NCBI GenBank assembly: GCA_904501915.1
Contig: CAJGCV010000008.1
Location: 1 to 33,789 of the forward strand
Length of the DNA: 33,789 nt
From: an uncultured Akkermansia sp.
GTDB lineage: Bacteria; Verrucomicrobiota; Verrucomicrobiia; Verrucomicrobiales; Akkermansiaceae
Reading direction: 5' to 3'
In this document: piece by piece, positions 1-8,129 of the stretch
How positions within the stretch are numbered: the stretch's first letter is position 1
Layout: each line of letters starts with the position of its first letter
Made by a program: the position numbers and the translations under genes
The notes under the pieces: model-generated
Database searches by the model: none
What the model saw: only the letters and a program-made list of their open reading frames with translations
What the model was told of the DNA's origin: nothing

Positions 1-2
1 GC

Positions 3-254
<252 letters not shown>

Positions 255-278
255 GCATCCCGGCCATTTCCATCTTCA

Positions 279-308
279 AGCCCCTGCGGATGCAGGGGCT
301 TTTTTTCT
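279..308 (+). terminator. Intrinsic terminator after aldolase gene
   Basis: A perfect 9-bp stem, AGCCCCTGC (279-287) with GCAGGGGCT (292-300), has a 4-base loop and is followed directly by a run of T residues. It ends the aldolase transcript. Confidence 0.92.
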
Positions 309-327
309 TTTCCAACTCCAGATATGC

Positions 328-356
328 TTGACATCCAGAGCGCACGGCGCTAACAT
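328..356 (+). promoter_or_regulatory. Sigma-70-type promoter of the NSS operon
   Basis: A perfect -35 TTGACA (328-333) is separated by exactly 17 bp from a -10 TAACAT (351-356). It sits between the aldolase terminator and the GTG start at 381, giving a predicted leader of about 18 nt. Confidence 0.75.
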
Positions 357-380
357 AGCACACCCTTTACTTTTCACACC

Positions 381-2081
381 GTGAGCACTAACAACAAACA
401 AGAACTCTGGACCTCCAATCTCGGAGCCGTGCTGGCCGTGGCTGGCAGCGCTATCGGCTTCGGCAACTTCCTGCGCTTCCCCGGGCTCGCAGCCCAGTAT
501 GGTGGCGGCGCTTTCATGATTGCCTACTTCGTGGCATTCCTGCTGCTGGGCATTCCGCTCAGCTGGGTGGAATGGGCTATCGGCCGCAAGGGTGGCAGCC
601 TCGGCGCGCATTCCTCCGCCTCGGCTTTCTTCGTCCTTTCCCGCAGCAGCAAGTGGAAATACGTGGGCCTCGCCGCCGTGCTGACCCCGCTTGCCATCAC
701 CATGTACTACATGACCCTGGAAGGCTGGACCCTGGGCTACGCCTGGCACACCGCCATGGGCAACCTCAATTTCTCCACCAGTGAGGAATACGGCAATTTC
801 TTCACCAATTTCGTGGGGCTCAACGGTAACGGCAGCGTGTTCAGCGGCGACAGCAGCCTGCTCGTCTTCTTTGCTATTGCCGTGTTCAGCAGTTTCTGGC
901 TCATCTATCGCGGTGTGAACAAAGGCATCGAATGGTTCTGCAAGTGGAGCATGCCCGTGCTGGTCATCATCGGTGTGGTCATTCTGGTGCGCGTGCTCAC
1001 CATGGGTACTCCTGACCCCACGCACCCCGAACGCAACGTAAACGAGGGTCTGGGCTACATGTGGAATCCCAACAAGATCATGCTGGTTGTGGGAGATAAG
1101 GAAGTGGACATGGTTCCTGCCTCTGCCACACCGGAAGAAAAGAAAGCGCAGCTGGAGCGCCTCATGAAGGTGTACCCCGACCAGGAAATCAAGGAGAAAC
1201 CCATCACTCTGGCTCAGGGTCTCATGAACCCGAATCTGTGGATTACCGCCGCGGGCCAGGTATTCTACTCTGTATCCATCGGCTTCGGTATCGTCTGTAC
1301 CTATGCCAGTTACGTAGAACGACGCAAGGACATCGCTCTTTCCTCTCTTACCGCCAATGCAGCCAATGAAGTAGCGGAGGTGGGTCTGGCAGGCATGATG
1401 ATTATCCCCTCCGCCGTGGCCTTACTCGGTGTGGTGGCAGCAGCCGGTACCAGCACCTTTGGTCTGGGCTTCAATGTACTGCCGCAGGTATTCGCCAGCA
1501 TGCCCGGTGGCCAGATTTTCGGCACGCTGTTCTTCGGTCTGCTGTCCATCGCAGCCATCACCAGCGCCATTTCGATTCTGCAGCCGGCAGTTGCTTTCAT
1601 TGAGGAGTTCTGGCAGCTGCGCCGCATCCAGAGCGTGACTATCATCGCCCTGCTCCTCACCGTGGGTTCGCTCATTGTGGTATGGTTCACCGGCGACGGC
1701 CTCATCGCACTGGACACGCTCGACTTCTGGCTGGGCACCATGAGCCTCTACATCAGCTCCGCTTCCTTCCTCATCGTCTTCCGCTTTGTGTGGGGCACCA
1801 ATAAGGGGCTGGCAGAACTGCGCCGCGGCGCCCGCGTGCCCATCCCCCGCTTTATCGCATTCGTTATCAACTGGATAACACCAGGCATCATGCTCTTCAT
1901 CTTCGTGGCATGGCTGTATCAGAACCTCTTTGTGAAGCAGAGCTATCACATCACCAACCTGTTGGAAGGCAAAATCGGAGCCATCATTCCCCTGGTGTGG
2001 GTCGGCATTGTGCTACTGTTCTTCTGCTTCGTGGCGCACACCTCCACCCGCTTCAGCTACCACAAGAAAAACAAGGAATAA
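381..2081 (+). CDS. NSS-family sodium:amino-acid symporter, paralogue 1
   Basis: This 566-residue multi-pass membrane protein belongs to the neurotransmitter:sodium symporter (SLC6/LeuT) family. It should import an amino acid with Na+ across the inner membrane. The N-terminus carries the unwound TM1 signature AGSAIGFGNFLRFPG, the Na+/substrate site. The TM3 segment is YYMTLEGW, with the tyrosine pair equivalent to LeuT Y107/Y108. The TM6 segment has Y296, S299 and F302 (LeuT F253, S256, F259), and TM8 has S395 and I399 (LeuT S355, I359). About 50 extra residues lie in the loop before TM6 relative to LeuT, rich in charged residues. The start is GTG at 381, chosen because the conserved N-terminus begins there and a promoter lies just upstream. 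It is the first gene of an operon with two paralogues and a MetS-like small subunit. Substrate cannot be fixed from sequence; methionine/alanine or branched/aromatic amino acids are possible. Confidence 0.9.
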   Translation: MSTNNKQELWTSNLGAVLAVAGSAIGFGNFLRFPGLAAQYGGGAFMIAYFVAFLLLGIPLSWVEWAIGRKGGSLGAHSSASAFFVLSRSSKWKYVGLAAVLTPLAITMYYMTLEGWTLGYAWHTAMGNLNFSTSEEYGNFFTNFVGLNGNGSVFSGDSSLLVFFAIAVFSSFWLIYRGVNKGIEWFCKWSMPVLVIIGVVILVRVLTMGTPDPTHPERNVNEGLGYMWNPNKIMLVVGDKEVDMVPASATPEEKKAQLERLMKVYPDQEIKEKPITLAQGLMNPNLWITAAGQVFYSVSIGFGIVCTYASYVERRKDIALSSLTANAANEVAEVGLAGMMIIPSAVALLGVVAAAGTSTFGLGFNVLPQVFASMPGGQIFGTLFFGLLSIAAITSAISILQPAVAFIEEFWQLRRIQSVTIIALLLTVGSLIVVWFTGDGLIALDTLDFWLGTMSLYISSASFLIVFRFVWGTNKGLAELRRGARVPIPRFIAFVINWITPGIMLFIFVAWLYQNLFVKQSYHITNLLEGKIGAIIPLVWVGIVLLFFCFVAHTSTRFSYHKKNKE

Positions 2082-2096
2082 TCCCCCTTCCCTGCC

Positions 2097-3776
2097 ATGT
2101 CCGATAAAACAGACCACTGGAAAAGCAACCTGGGCGTCATGCTGGCAGTAGCCGGCAGTGCCATCGGCTTCGGTAACTTCCTGCGCTTCCCCGGCCTTGC
2201 GGCCCAGTACGGCGGCGGTGCCTTCGTTGTGGCCTATTTCTGCTGCTTCCTGCTGCTGGGGCTGCCCCTCTGCTGGGTTGAGTGGAGCATAGGCCGTGGC
2301 GGCGGCGTGCTCGGCGGCCACAGCCCGGCTTCGGTTTTCCAGCTCCTCTCCCGCAAACCACTTTGGAAATACCTGGGCATCTTCGGCATTCTGGCCGGCC
2401 TCAGCATCAATGTGTACTATGTCTACATGGAGGGCTGGACCATTGCCTATGCCTGGAACACCATGCTCGGCAACCTTAATTTGAACACCCCGCAGCAATA
2501 CGGAGACTTCTTCTCCGATTTTGTGGGTATGGAGGCAGATGGCCATTTCTTCAGCGGTCAGACCAGCGCCCCCATATTCTTCATTCTTGCCTTTGGTGTG
2601 AATTTCTGGCTCATCTACCGCGGCGTAAGCAAAGGCATTGAATGGTTCTGCAAATGGAGCATGCCCGTGCTCTTCCTCGTGGCCATAGCGCTGCTGGTTC
2701 GCGTGCTCACCATGGGCACCCCCGATGCCACACACCCGGAACGCAGCGTCAATGAAGGTCTGGGCTACATGTGGAACCCGGACAAAGTCATGCTGGTAGA
2801 GACAGCCACCGGCAAATCCATCGGCATGATTCCAGCCGGAGCCACCGAGGTCGAAAAGGCGGAATTGCTCAATCGTTTATACGAGGAATACCCGACCGCC
2901 AGCATCGAAGAAAAGAAAATCAGCTTCTGGCAAAGCCTGTTCAACCCCGAAATGTGGCTGCGCGCTGCCGGGCAGGTCTTCTTCTCACTCTCCGTGGGGT
3001 CCGGCTCCATCTGCTGCTACGCCAGTTATGTACGCCGACGCAAAGATATTGCCCTGAGCGCGCTTACTGCCGGTGCAGCCAACTCTGTCACGGAGATTGG
3101 TCTCGCGGGACTCACCATTGTGCCGGCCGCCCTGGCACTGCTGGGCGTGGCAGCAGCTGCAACCGTCGGCACATTCGGGCTGGGGTTCAATGTACTGCCG
3201 CAGGTATTTGCCGTCATGCCGGGTGGACAATTCTTCGGCGTATTATTCTTCCTGCTGCTTTTCATAGCAGCCGTAACCAGTGCGCTTTCGCAGGTACAAC
3301 CCGCCGTCTCATTTGTAGAGGAATACTGGAACCTGCGCCGCGGGCAAAGCATCGCCCTGGTGGCGGGGCTCCTGCTCGTGGGCGGGCTGATTATCGTCTG
3401 GTACACCAGAGACATGCTGGCGCTCGACAGCATAGACTTCTGGGTAGGCAGCCTTATTCTCTACGTGACCACCGGGCTCAACCTCATCTTCTTCAACCAG
3501 ATATGGGGCACAGAAAACGGCATGAAAGAGCTCAGCAACGGCTCATCCATCCGTCTGCCGCGCGCAGTGGCATTCATCATCCGCTGGGTGACGCCCCTCA
3601 TCATGGTCGTCATATTCGGGGCATGGCTCTGCCAGGAACTCTTCTTCACCCGCAGTCCCTATGTGGCCAATATCGTAGAAGGCCGGATCGGTGCCATTCT
3701 GCCGCTTCTCTGGGCCGTGGGCATCGCCGTATTTTTCTGCATCGTGGCGGCCACTTCCCGCAAATTCAACAAATAA
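2097..3776 (+). CDS. NSS-family sodium:amino-acid symporter, paralogue 2
   Basis: A 559-residue LeuT-like transporter beginning 15 bp after paralogue 1 and sharing its whole architecture: the GFGNFLRFPG TM1 motif, YYVYMEGW in TM3, and the charged insertion before TM6. Its substrate pocket differs from both neighbours. At the LeuT F259 position it has Ser302 instead of Phe, and at the I359 position it has Gln399, so the cavity should be more polar or larger, while F296 and S299 are retained. By family it is an inner-membrane Na+ symporter; a substrate different from paralogues 1 and 3 is an inference from these replacements. The ATG at 2097 is the only start that keeps the conserved N-terminus, and no promoter or terminator separates it from its neighbours. 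Confidence 0.9.
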   Translation: MSDKTDHWKSNLGVMLAVAGSAIGFGNFLRFPGLAAQYGGGAFVVAYFCCFLLLGLPLCWVEWSIGRGGGVLGGHSPASVFQLLSRKPLWKYLGIFGILAGLSINVYYVYMEGWTIAYAWNTMLGNLNLNTPQQYGDFFSDFVGMEADGHFFSGQTSAPIFFILAFGVNFWLIYRGVSKGIEWFCKWSMPVLFLVAIALLVRVLTMGTPDATHPERSVNEGLGYMWNPDKVMLVETATGKSIGMIPAGATEVEKAELLNRLYEEYPTASIEEKKISFWQSLFNPEMWLRAAGQVFFSLSVGSGSICCYASYVRRRKDIALSALTAGAANSVTEIGLAGLTIVPAALALLGVAAAATVGTFGLGFNVLPQVFAVMPGGQFFGVLFFLLLFIAAVTSALSQVQPAVSFVEEYWNLRRGQSIALVAGLLLVGGLIIVWYTRDMLALDSIDFWVGSLILYVTTGLNLIFFNQIWGTENGMKELSNGSSIRLPRAVAFIIRWVTPLIMVVIFGAWLCQELFFTRSPYVANIVEGRIGAILPLLWAVGIAVFFCIVAATSRKFNK

Positions 3777-3800
3777 TATCCCCAAACCATCCTTACATCC

Positions 3801-5507
3801 GTGAGCACAACTAAAAAAACAGAAAACTGGAACACCAGCATGGGGGTCATGCTTGCCGTAGCCGGCAGCGCCATCGGCTTCGGTAACTTCCTGCGCTTTC
3901 CCGGTCTTGCCGCACAATATGGCGGCGGCGCGTTCATGATTGCCTACTTCACCGCCTTCCTGCTGCTGGGCATTCCCCTCAGCTGGGTAGAATGGGCCAT
4001 TGGCCGCAAGGGGGGCTCGCTGGGCGGGCATTGCACCGTCAGCATCTTCTACCTGCTCAGCGGTAAAGCCAGCTGGAAATACCTCGGCATTGCCGGTGTT
4101 ATCTCCACCATCGGCATCGCCATGTACTACATCCCGCTGGAAAGCTGGACCATCGGCTACGCATGGCACACCGCCATGGGCGATCTGCAGCTGAACACCA
4201 GCGAGGAATACGGCAACTTCTTTGCCAACTTCGTAGGTCTTACCGGAGATGGCTCCATCTTCACGAGCGGCGGCACGCAGCTCGTATTCTTTGCCCTGGC
4301 CATTCTGGCCAATATGTACATCATCTTCCGCGGCATCGGCAAGGGCATTGAGTGGTTCTGCAAGTGGAGCATGCCCCTGCTCTTCATCACCGCCTTCATC
4401 ATTCTGGCGCGCGTACTCACCCTCGGCACACCGGATGCCAGCCACCCTGAGCGCAATGTGAGCCAGGGGCTTGGCTATATGTGGAACCCCACCAAGACCA
4501 TGCTGGTAGTCGACGGCAAGGAAGTGGAAATGATACCCGCCCAGGCAGCACCCGAGCAAAAGGCAGAGCTCGTATCCCGCATTCAGGCGGCAAACCCCGG
4601 CAAGGCTGTAGAAGAAAAATACATATCCCTGACCCAGGGGCTGCTGAACCCGGAACTGTGGCTCACTGCAGCAGGCCAGGTCTTCTTCTCCCTTTCCATT
4701 GGTTTCGGCACCGTGTGCTCCTACGCCAGCTATGTGCGCCGTCGCAAGGACATCGCGTTGTCTTCCCTCACGGCCAATGCCGCAAACGAAGCTATTGAAG
4801 TAGGCATGGCCGGCATGATGATTATACCCGCTGCAGTGGCTCTGCTCGGCGTGGTAGCCGCAGCAGGATGCGGCACTTTCGGGCTTGGGTTCAACGTACT
4901 GCCACAGGTATTCCACTACATGCCGGGTGGTCAGATATTCGGCACGCTGTTCTTTTTGCTGCTCTTCATCGGCGCCATCACGAGTGCCATCTCCATGCTG
5001 CAACCCTCTGTGGCCTTTCTGGAGGAATTCTGGCAGCTGCGCCGCATGCAGAGTGTATCCCTGGTTGCTTTCCTGGTAACCGTCGGCACCCTCATGGTAG
5101 GTTGGTTTACAGACGGGCTCATGGCCCTGGATACCATGGACTTCTGGTTCGGCACCATGTTCCTTTACATCACCACCTGCCTCTTCTTCACCATGTTCAA
5201 CCTGGTGTGGGGTACGAATAACGGGTTGGAAGAGCTGCGCACGGGAGCCGCCATCCCCCTGCCCCGCGGTCTGCACTTCATCATCCGCTGGGTGACTCCC
5301 GGCATTCTGCTCACTATCTTCGCTTCCTGGCTCTACCAGAATATATTTGTGAAACAGAGCAGCCAGGTAGTCAACGTGCTTGCCTGCAAACCCGGCGCCA
5401 TCTTCCCCATTGTGTGGGTCATTCTGGTTGCCTGCTTCTTTGCTTTCGTCATCTACACCTCCCCCAGATTCCACAAACACACCACCCCTGAAAATTTAAA
5501 CAATTAA
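3801..5507 (+). CDS. NSS-family sodium:amino-acid symporter, paralogue 3
   Basis: A 568-residue third tandem LeuT-like symporter starting with GTG at 3801, 24 bp after paralogue 2. It looks closer to paralogue 1 than to paralogue 2 (for example ALSSLTANAANE and AGMMIIP stretches shared with 1). The pocket has F296, S299, F302, S395 and M399, so only the I359-equivalent differs clearly from paralogue 1. TM3 reads YYIPLESW, closest of the three to the LeuT YIESW. The extra charged loop before TM6 is present. It is followed 16 bp later by the MetS-like small subunit. The most economical reading is that the three large subunits arose by tandem duplication and then diverged in substrate choice. 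Confidence 0.9.
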   Translation: MSTTKKTENWNTSMGVMLAVAGSAIGFGNFLRFPGLAAQYGGGAFMIAYFTAFLLLGIPLSWVEWAIGRKGGSLGGHCTVSIFYLLSGKASWKYLGIAGVISTIGIAMYYIPLESWTIGYAWHTAMGDLQLNTSEEYGNFFANFVGLTGDGSIFTSGGTQLVFFALAILANMYIIFRGIGKGIEWFCKWSMPLLFITAFIILARVLTLGTPDASHPERNVSQGLGYMWNPTKTMLVVDGKEVEMIPAQAAPEQKAELVSRIQAANPGKAVEEKYISLTQGLLNPELWLTAAGQVFFSLSIGFGTVCSYASYVRRRKDIALSSLTANAANEAIEVGMAGMMIIPAAVALLGVVAAAGCGTFGLGFNVLPQVFHYMPGGQIFGTLFFLLLFIGAITSAISMLQPSVAFLEEFWQLRRMQSVSLVAFLVTVGTLMVGWFTDGLMALDTMDFWFGTMFLYITTCLFFTMFNLVWGTNNGLEELRTGAAIPLPRGLHFIIRWVTPGILLTIFASWLYQNIFVKQSSQVVNVLACKPGAIFPIVWVILVACFFAFVIYTSPRFHKHTTPENLNN

Positions 5508-5523
5508 CCCCCAGAACACTATT

Positions 5524-5643
5524 ATGACTATCGCTGGTATCATCACCATGTTACTCTCCATCGGCATCGTATGGACTCTTTTCATTGCCTGCTGCATCCG
5601 TCTTGTCAAAAGTGATAAGCCAGATGCAGAAGACAACGAATAA
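5524..5643 (+). CDS. MetS-like NSS transporter small subunit (39 aa)
   Basis: A 39-codon gene begins with ATG at 5524, 16 bp after the third symporter, and ends with TAA at 5641-5643. The protein is one N-terminal hydrophobic helix (ITMLLSIGIVWTLFIACC) followed by a short charged tail (RLVKSDKPDAEDNE). Size, topology, the IVW motif in the helix and the position right behind an NSS gene match the MetS family, the small subunit of the Corynebacterium MetPS methionine/alanine importer. In that system the small subunit is required for transport. Here it probably assists one or more of the three large subunits. It is short enough for automated callers to miss. A start further upstream is not available in frame with a hydrophobic N-terminus. 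Confidence 0.75.
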   Translation: MTIAGIITMLLSIGIVWTLFIACCIRLVKSDKPDAEDNE

Positions 5644-5651
5644 AAAACCAC

Positions 5652-5680
5652 TTGCAATCCCCCGGATTATCCAGTAAACT
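5652..5680 (+). promoter_or_regulatory. Sigma-70-type promoter, near-leaderless
   Basis: TTGCAA (5652-5657), a 17-bp spacer and TAAACT (5675-5680) lie just before the ATG at 5690. Only 9 bases separate the -10 box from the start codon, so the mRNA would have almost no leader. Confidence 0.65.
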
Positions 5681-5689
5681 GCCAACACC

Positions 5690-7192
5690 ATGAGCAAGCG
5701 AACCCTTTTCCTCCTGCTGCCACTGCTGGTTGCCTTCACCCAGCCTGCCCCCGCATTCTGGGATGAGGCCGTGTCAGCATTCAAATCCACCCCGGCTCAC
5801 AAACAGCCCAAGGGTAAAAAAGACAAAAAGAAAGAAGCAAAGGGGGAACCCAGTGCATGGGACAAACTCCTGGCAGATGCCAACAAAACAACCGGCTCTG
5901 ACAAAAAAGAGGGCAAGGACAAATCCGATTGGGACAAACTCTCCGAACAGGCAGACAAAGACCTGAAGGACTCCGAAAAGGACAAAGGCAACGCCGATAC
6001 CCCCAGCTGGGACGAAATCAAAGACCGCGCAGGCAAAGCCATGGAGCAATTTGCCAAGGATGGCAAAGGCTTCGATATCATGAGCCGCGTGAAAAAAATG
6101 AAGCGCAAGGTGGAAAAACTCGCCGCAGACGAAACCTCCGCCCTCACCGGCCGCTTCTACGACCTCAAGCAACCCGTCGATAAAAAAGCAAAGCCGCTTC
6201 GCCGCGAACAAGTCGTGCGTTTCATCAAAAACTACATGGACTCCGACTGGGACCAGGAAATGCTCGACATGTACTACTCTCCGAACGTAGAGCTGGTGGC
6301 GCCCTACCTCTACCTGCCCCGCTGCAAAGCCTCCTACGCGCCCAAGGCATTCCGATGCAATGAGGGCGAACAGGAACGCACGGTAGAACCCATGGACTGG
6401 CTGGTTGTCTATTCCGGCAAGGTGAAAGCCCCCAAGACCGGGCATTTCCGCTTCGTCGGCATGGGTGATGATGCCATCGTCGTGCGTTTTGACGAAAAGG
6501 TAGTGCTGGAATCGGGCTGGAGCATTCCCTCCGAAGCCGATATGGTGCTGGGCACTAAACGCCAATACCAGGACTACATCAGCTCGCCCAAGGGAGGCTG
6601 CGCCCTCTATCAGTATAAAGAAACCCCGCACTGGAACCAGCAGCTGGGCGGCATCCAGACCGGCTCCAAATTCCACGTCAAAGAAGGCGAAACCTACCCC
6701 ATTCAGATTATTGTTTCCGAAATTCCGGGCAATGAATTCGGCTTCTGCCTGCTCATTGAAGAACTGGAAACCGGCAAAGCCCCCACGGGTAAATATAAAG
6801 TGGGTGATGCGCCAGTGGTGCACATTTTCCGCACAAACGAAACCCAGCCCGACCTCAAGGAAATTGAAGAAGCGCTCACCAAGGAAGGCGACTATCGCGT
6901 AGGCTGCACACTTGAGATTCCCCCCTTCCTGGAAGATTCTCCTGTGTGGGAAGTGGAATCAGATGAAGAGAGGCGCAGCATCGTGGAACGCGCAGCCAGC
7001 ACCATGGACGATGAAGAAGACACCGCCATGGGCCGCCGCAAGGAGCGTCGCCACCGCCACGGTCACAAAAAGCACAAAGGCAAGGAAACAGAAGAAAGCG
7101 AAGAGACTGAAGAGGATACCTCCGAAGAGACGGATGAAGCTGAGGAAGCCACACCTGAGCACCGCCGCCAGCGCCGCCGTTTCGGCAGATAA
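5690..7192 (+). CDS. Secreted Lys-rich protein with PA14-like domain
   Basis: A 500-residue exported protein of unknown function. Residues 1-22 form a classical signal peptide ending APA. Residues 23-120 are Lys/Asp-rich and hold four spaced WD[EK] units at W24, W57, W81 and W107. Roughly residues 235-365 resemble a PA14-type beta domain: VYSGKVKAPKTGHFRF, then GMGDDAIVVRFDEKVVL, a pattern typical of carbohydrate- or surface-binding PA14-like modules in Verrucomicrobiota and Planctomycetes. The last 50 residues are a low-complexity tail of alternating acidic (EESEETEED) and basic (RRKERRHRHGHKKHKGK) blocks. A promoter sits directly upstream, and the lipoprotein hydrolase follows 23 bp downstream, so the two are probably co-transcribed. 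The PA14 assignment is by pattern recognition and should be treated as probable. Confidence 0.75.
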   Translation: MSKRTLFLLLPLLVAFTQPAPAFWDEAVSAFKSTPAHKQPKGKKDKKKEAKGEPSAWDKLLADANKTTGSDKKEGKDKSDWDKLSEQADKDLKDSEKDKGNADTPSWDEIKDRAGKAMEQFAKDGKGFDIMSRVKKMKRKVEKLAADETSALTGRFYDLKQPVDKKAKPLRREQVVRFIKNYMDSDWDQEMLDMYYSPNVELVAPYLYLPRCKASYAPKAFRCNEGEQERTVEPMDWLVVYSGKVKAPKTGHFRFVGMGDDAIVVRFDEKVVLESGWSIPSEADMVLGTKRQYQDYISSPKGGCALYQYKETPHWNQQLGGIQTGSKFHVKEGETYPIQIIVSEIPGNEFGFCLLIEELETGKAPTGKYKVGDAPVVHIFRTNETQPDLKEIEEALTKEGDYRVGCTLEIPPFLEDSPVWEVESDEERRSIVERAASTMDDEEDTAMGRRKERRHRHGHKKHKGKETEESEETEEDTSEETDEAEEATPEHRRQRRRFGR

Positions 7193-7215
7193 TCCCCCCC
7201 AGAGGCACAAGCACT

Positions 7216-8022
7216 ATGAAGCGTTTAACCCAGTCAGCAGTTCTTGTTGCAGCCACATTGCTCAGCCTGAGCTCCTGCAACACGCGAAGTCTCATATACC
7301 CCGGCAGCGAAATGCAAATGCCCGATGCCGCCTGCGGCTTCCCGACAAACGCCATTGAACTGCCCAGTGAGGATGGCACCAGCACCCTGCGGGGCTGGTT
7401 CTTCAACCGCGGCGCCAACACACCGCTGGTGGTTCTCTTTGGCGGCAATGCCATGAACGTAGGTACCATGGCAAACCTCGCTGCTGCAGACCCCGCCCGT
7501 TCCTACCTGCTCATGAATTACCGAGGCTACGGTGGCAGCACCGGTGAGCCCAGCCAGAAAGACATCGTACCGGATGCCCGCTACGCCATCCGCTATGCAC
7601 GCGCAGCCATGGGGAACCCCTCCGCGCAGCTCTACCTTGCCGGATTCAGCCTGGGCAGCGCCGTTGCGACCCACGTGGCTGTCACCGAACAACCTGCGGG
7701 CATCATTCTCATCTGCCCGTTTGACAACATGAAATCCGTAGCGTGCAACGTGGTTCCCTTCATCCCGCGACTGCTTCCGCTGGACCCCTGGGACTCCGTG
7801 CGCGTTGCTCCGCAGATTACCTGCCCGGTCACCATCATCAGCGCCAATTATGACCAGGTGCTCCCCGATGGCAGCACCGACAAGCTCATCCGCGCTTTCC
7901 GCACCCCACCCACGGTGCACCGCTTCGAGGCAGACCACAACAACATCTTCTCTGCCGCCGGCTTCAACCAGGCCTTTTACCAGGCCTTGCCCGTTACTGA
8001 GAACTGCCAGTTTGATTTCTAA
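7216..8022 (+). CDS. Lipoprotein alpha/beta hydrolase
   Basis: A 268-residue predicted lipoprotein: the signal peptide ends in lipobox LSSC with Cys21 as the lipidation site. The body is an alpha/beta-hydrolase of the BEM46/YfhR-like type, with NYRGYGGSTGEP early in the fold, the nucleophile elbow GFSLGS (Ser145), a likely acid Asp213 in ANYDQVLP and a likely catalytic His241 in ADHNNI. The triad order and spacing are normal, so it should be an active serine esterase or peptidase-like hydrolase at the periplasmic or outer-membrane surface. The substrate is unknown. It lies 23 bp behind the PA14-like protein gene and ahead of a terminator, suggesting a two-gene envelope operon. Confidence 0.82.
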   Translation: MKRLTQSAVLVAATLLSLSSCNTRSLIYPGSEMQMPDAACGFPTNAIELPSEDGTSTLRGWFFNRGANTPLVVLFGGNAMNVGTMANLAAADPARSYLLMNYRGYGGSTGEPSQKDIVPDARYAIRYARAAMGNPSAQLYLAGFSLGSAVATHVAVTEQPAGIILICPFDNMKSVACNVVPFIPRLLPLDPWDSVRVAPQITCPVTIISANYDQVLPDGSTDKLIRAFRTPPTVHRFEADHNNIFSAAGFNQAFYQALPVTENCQFDF

Positions 8023-8059
8023 AACAGCAGAGAAAACGGAACTTCACGCATCCTGAAAA

Positions 8060-8089
8060 ACAGTCCGCTGCAAAGCGGGCTGTTTTTTT
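8060..8089 (+). terminator. Intrinsic terminator after hydrolase gene
   Basis: A 10-bp stem (8060-8069 with 8074-8083, one G-T pair) with a GCAA tetraloop runs into seven T residues. Confidence 0.88.
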
Positions 8090-8129
8090 CGCTTGTGCTG
8101 AAATCTGAATTATAGTAAAACGGTCAAGC

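Noticed and set aside
3543..5480. A 645-codon open frame on the minus strand opposite symporters 2 and 3
   Set aside because: It is exactly antisense to two well-supported transporter genes, has His/Gly/Glu-rich composition typical of antisense GC-rich DNA, and has no recognisable motifs.
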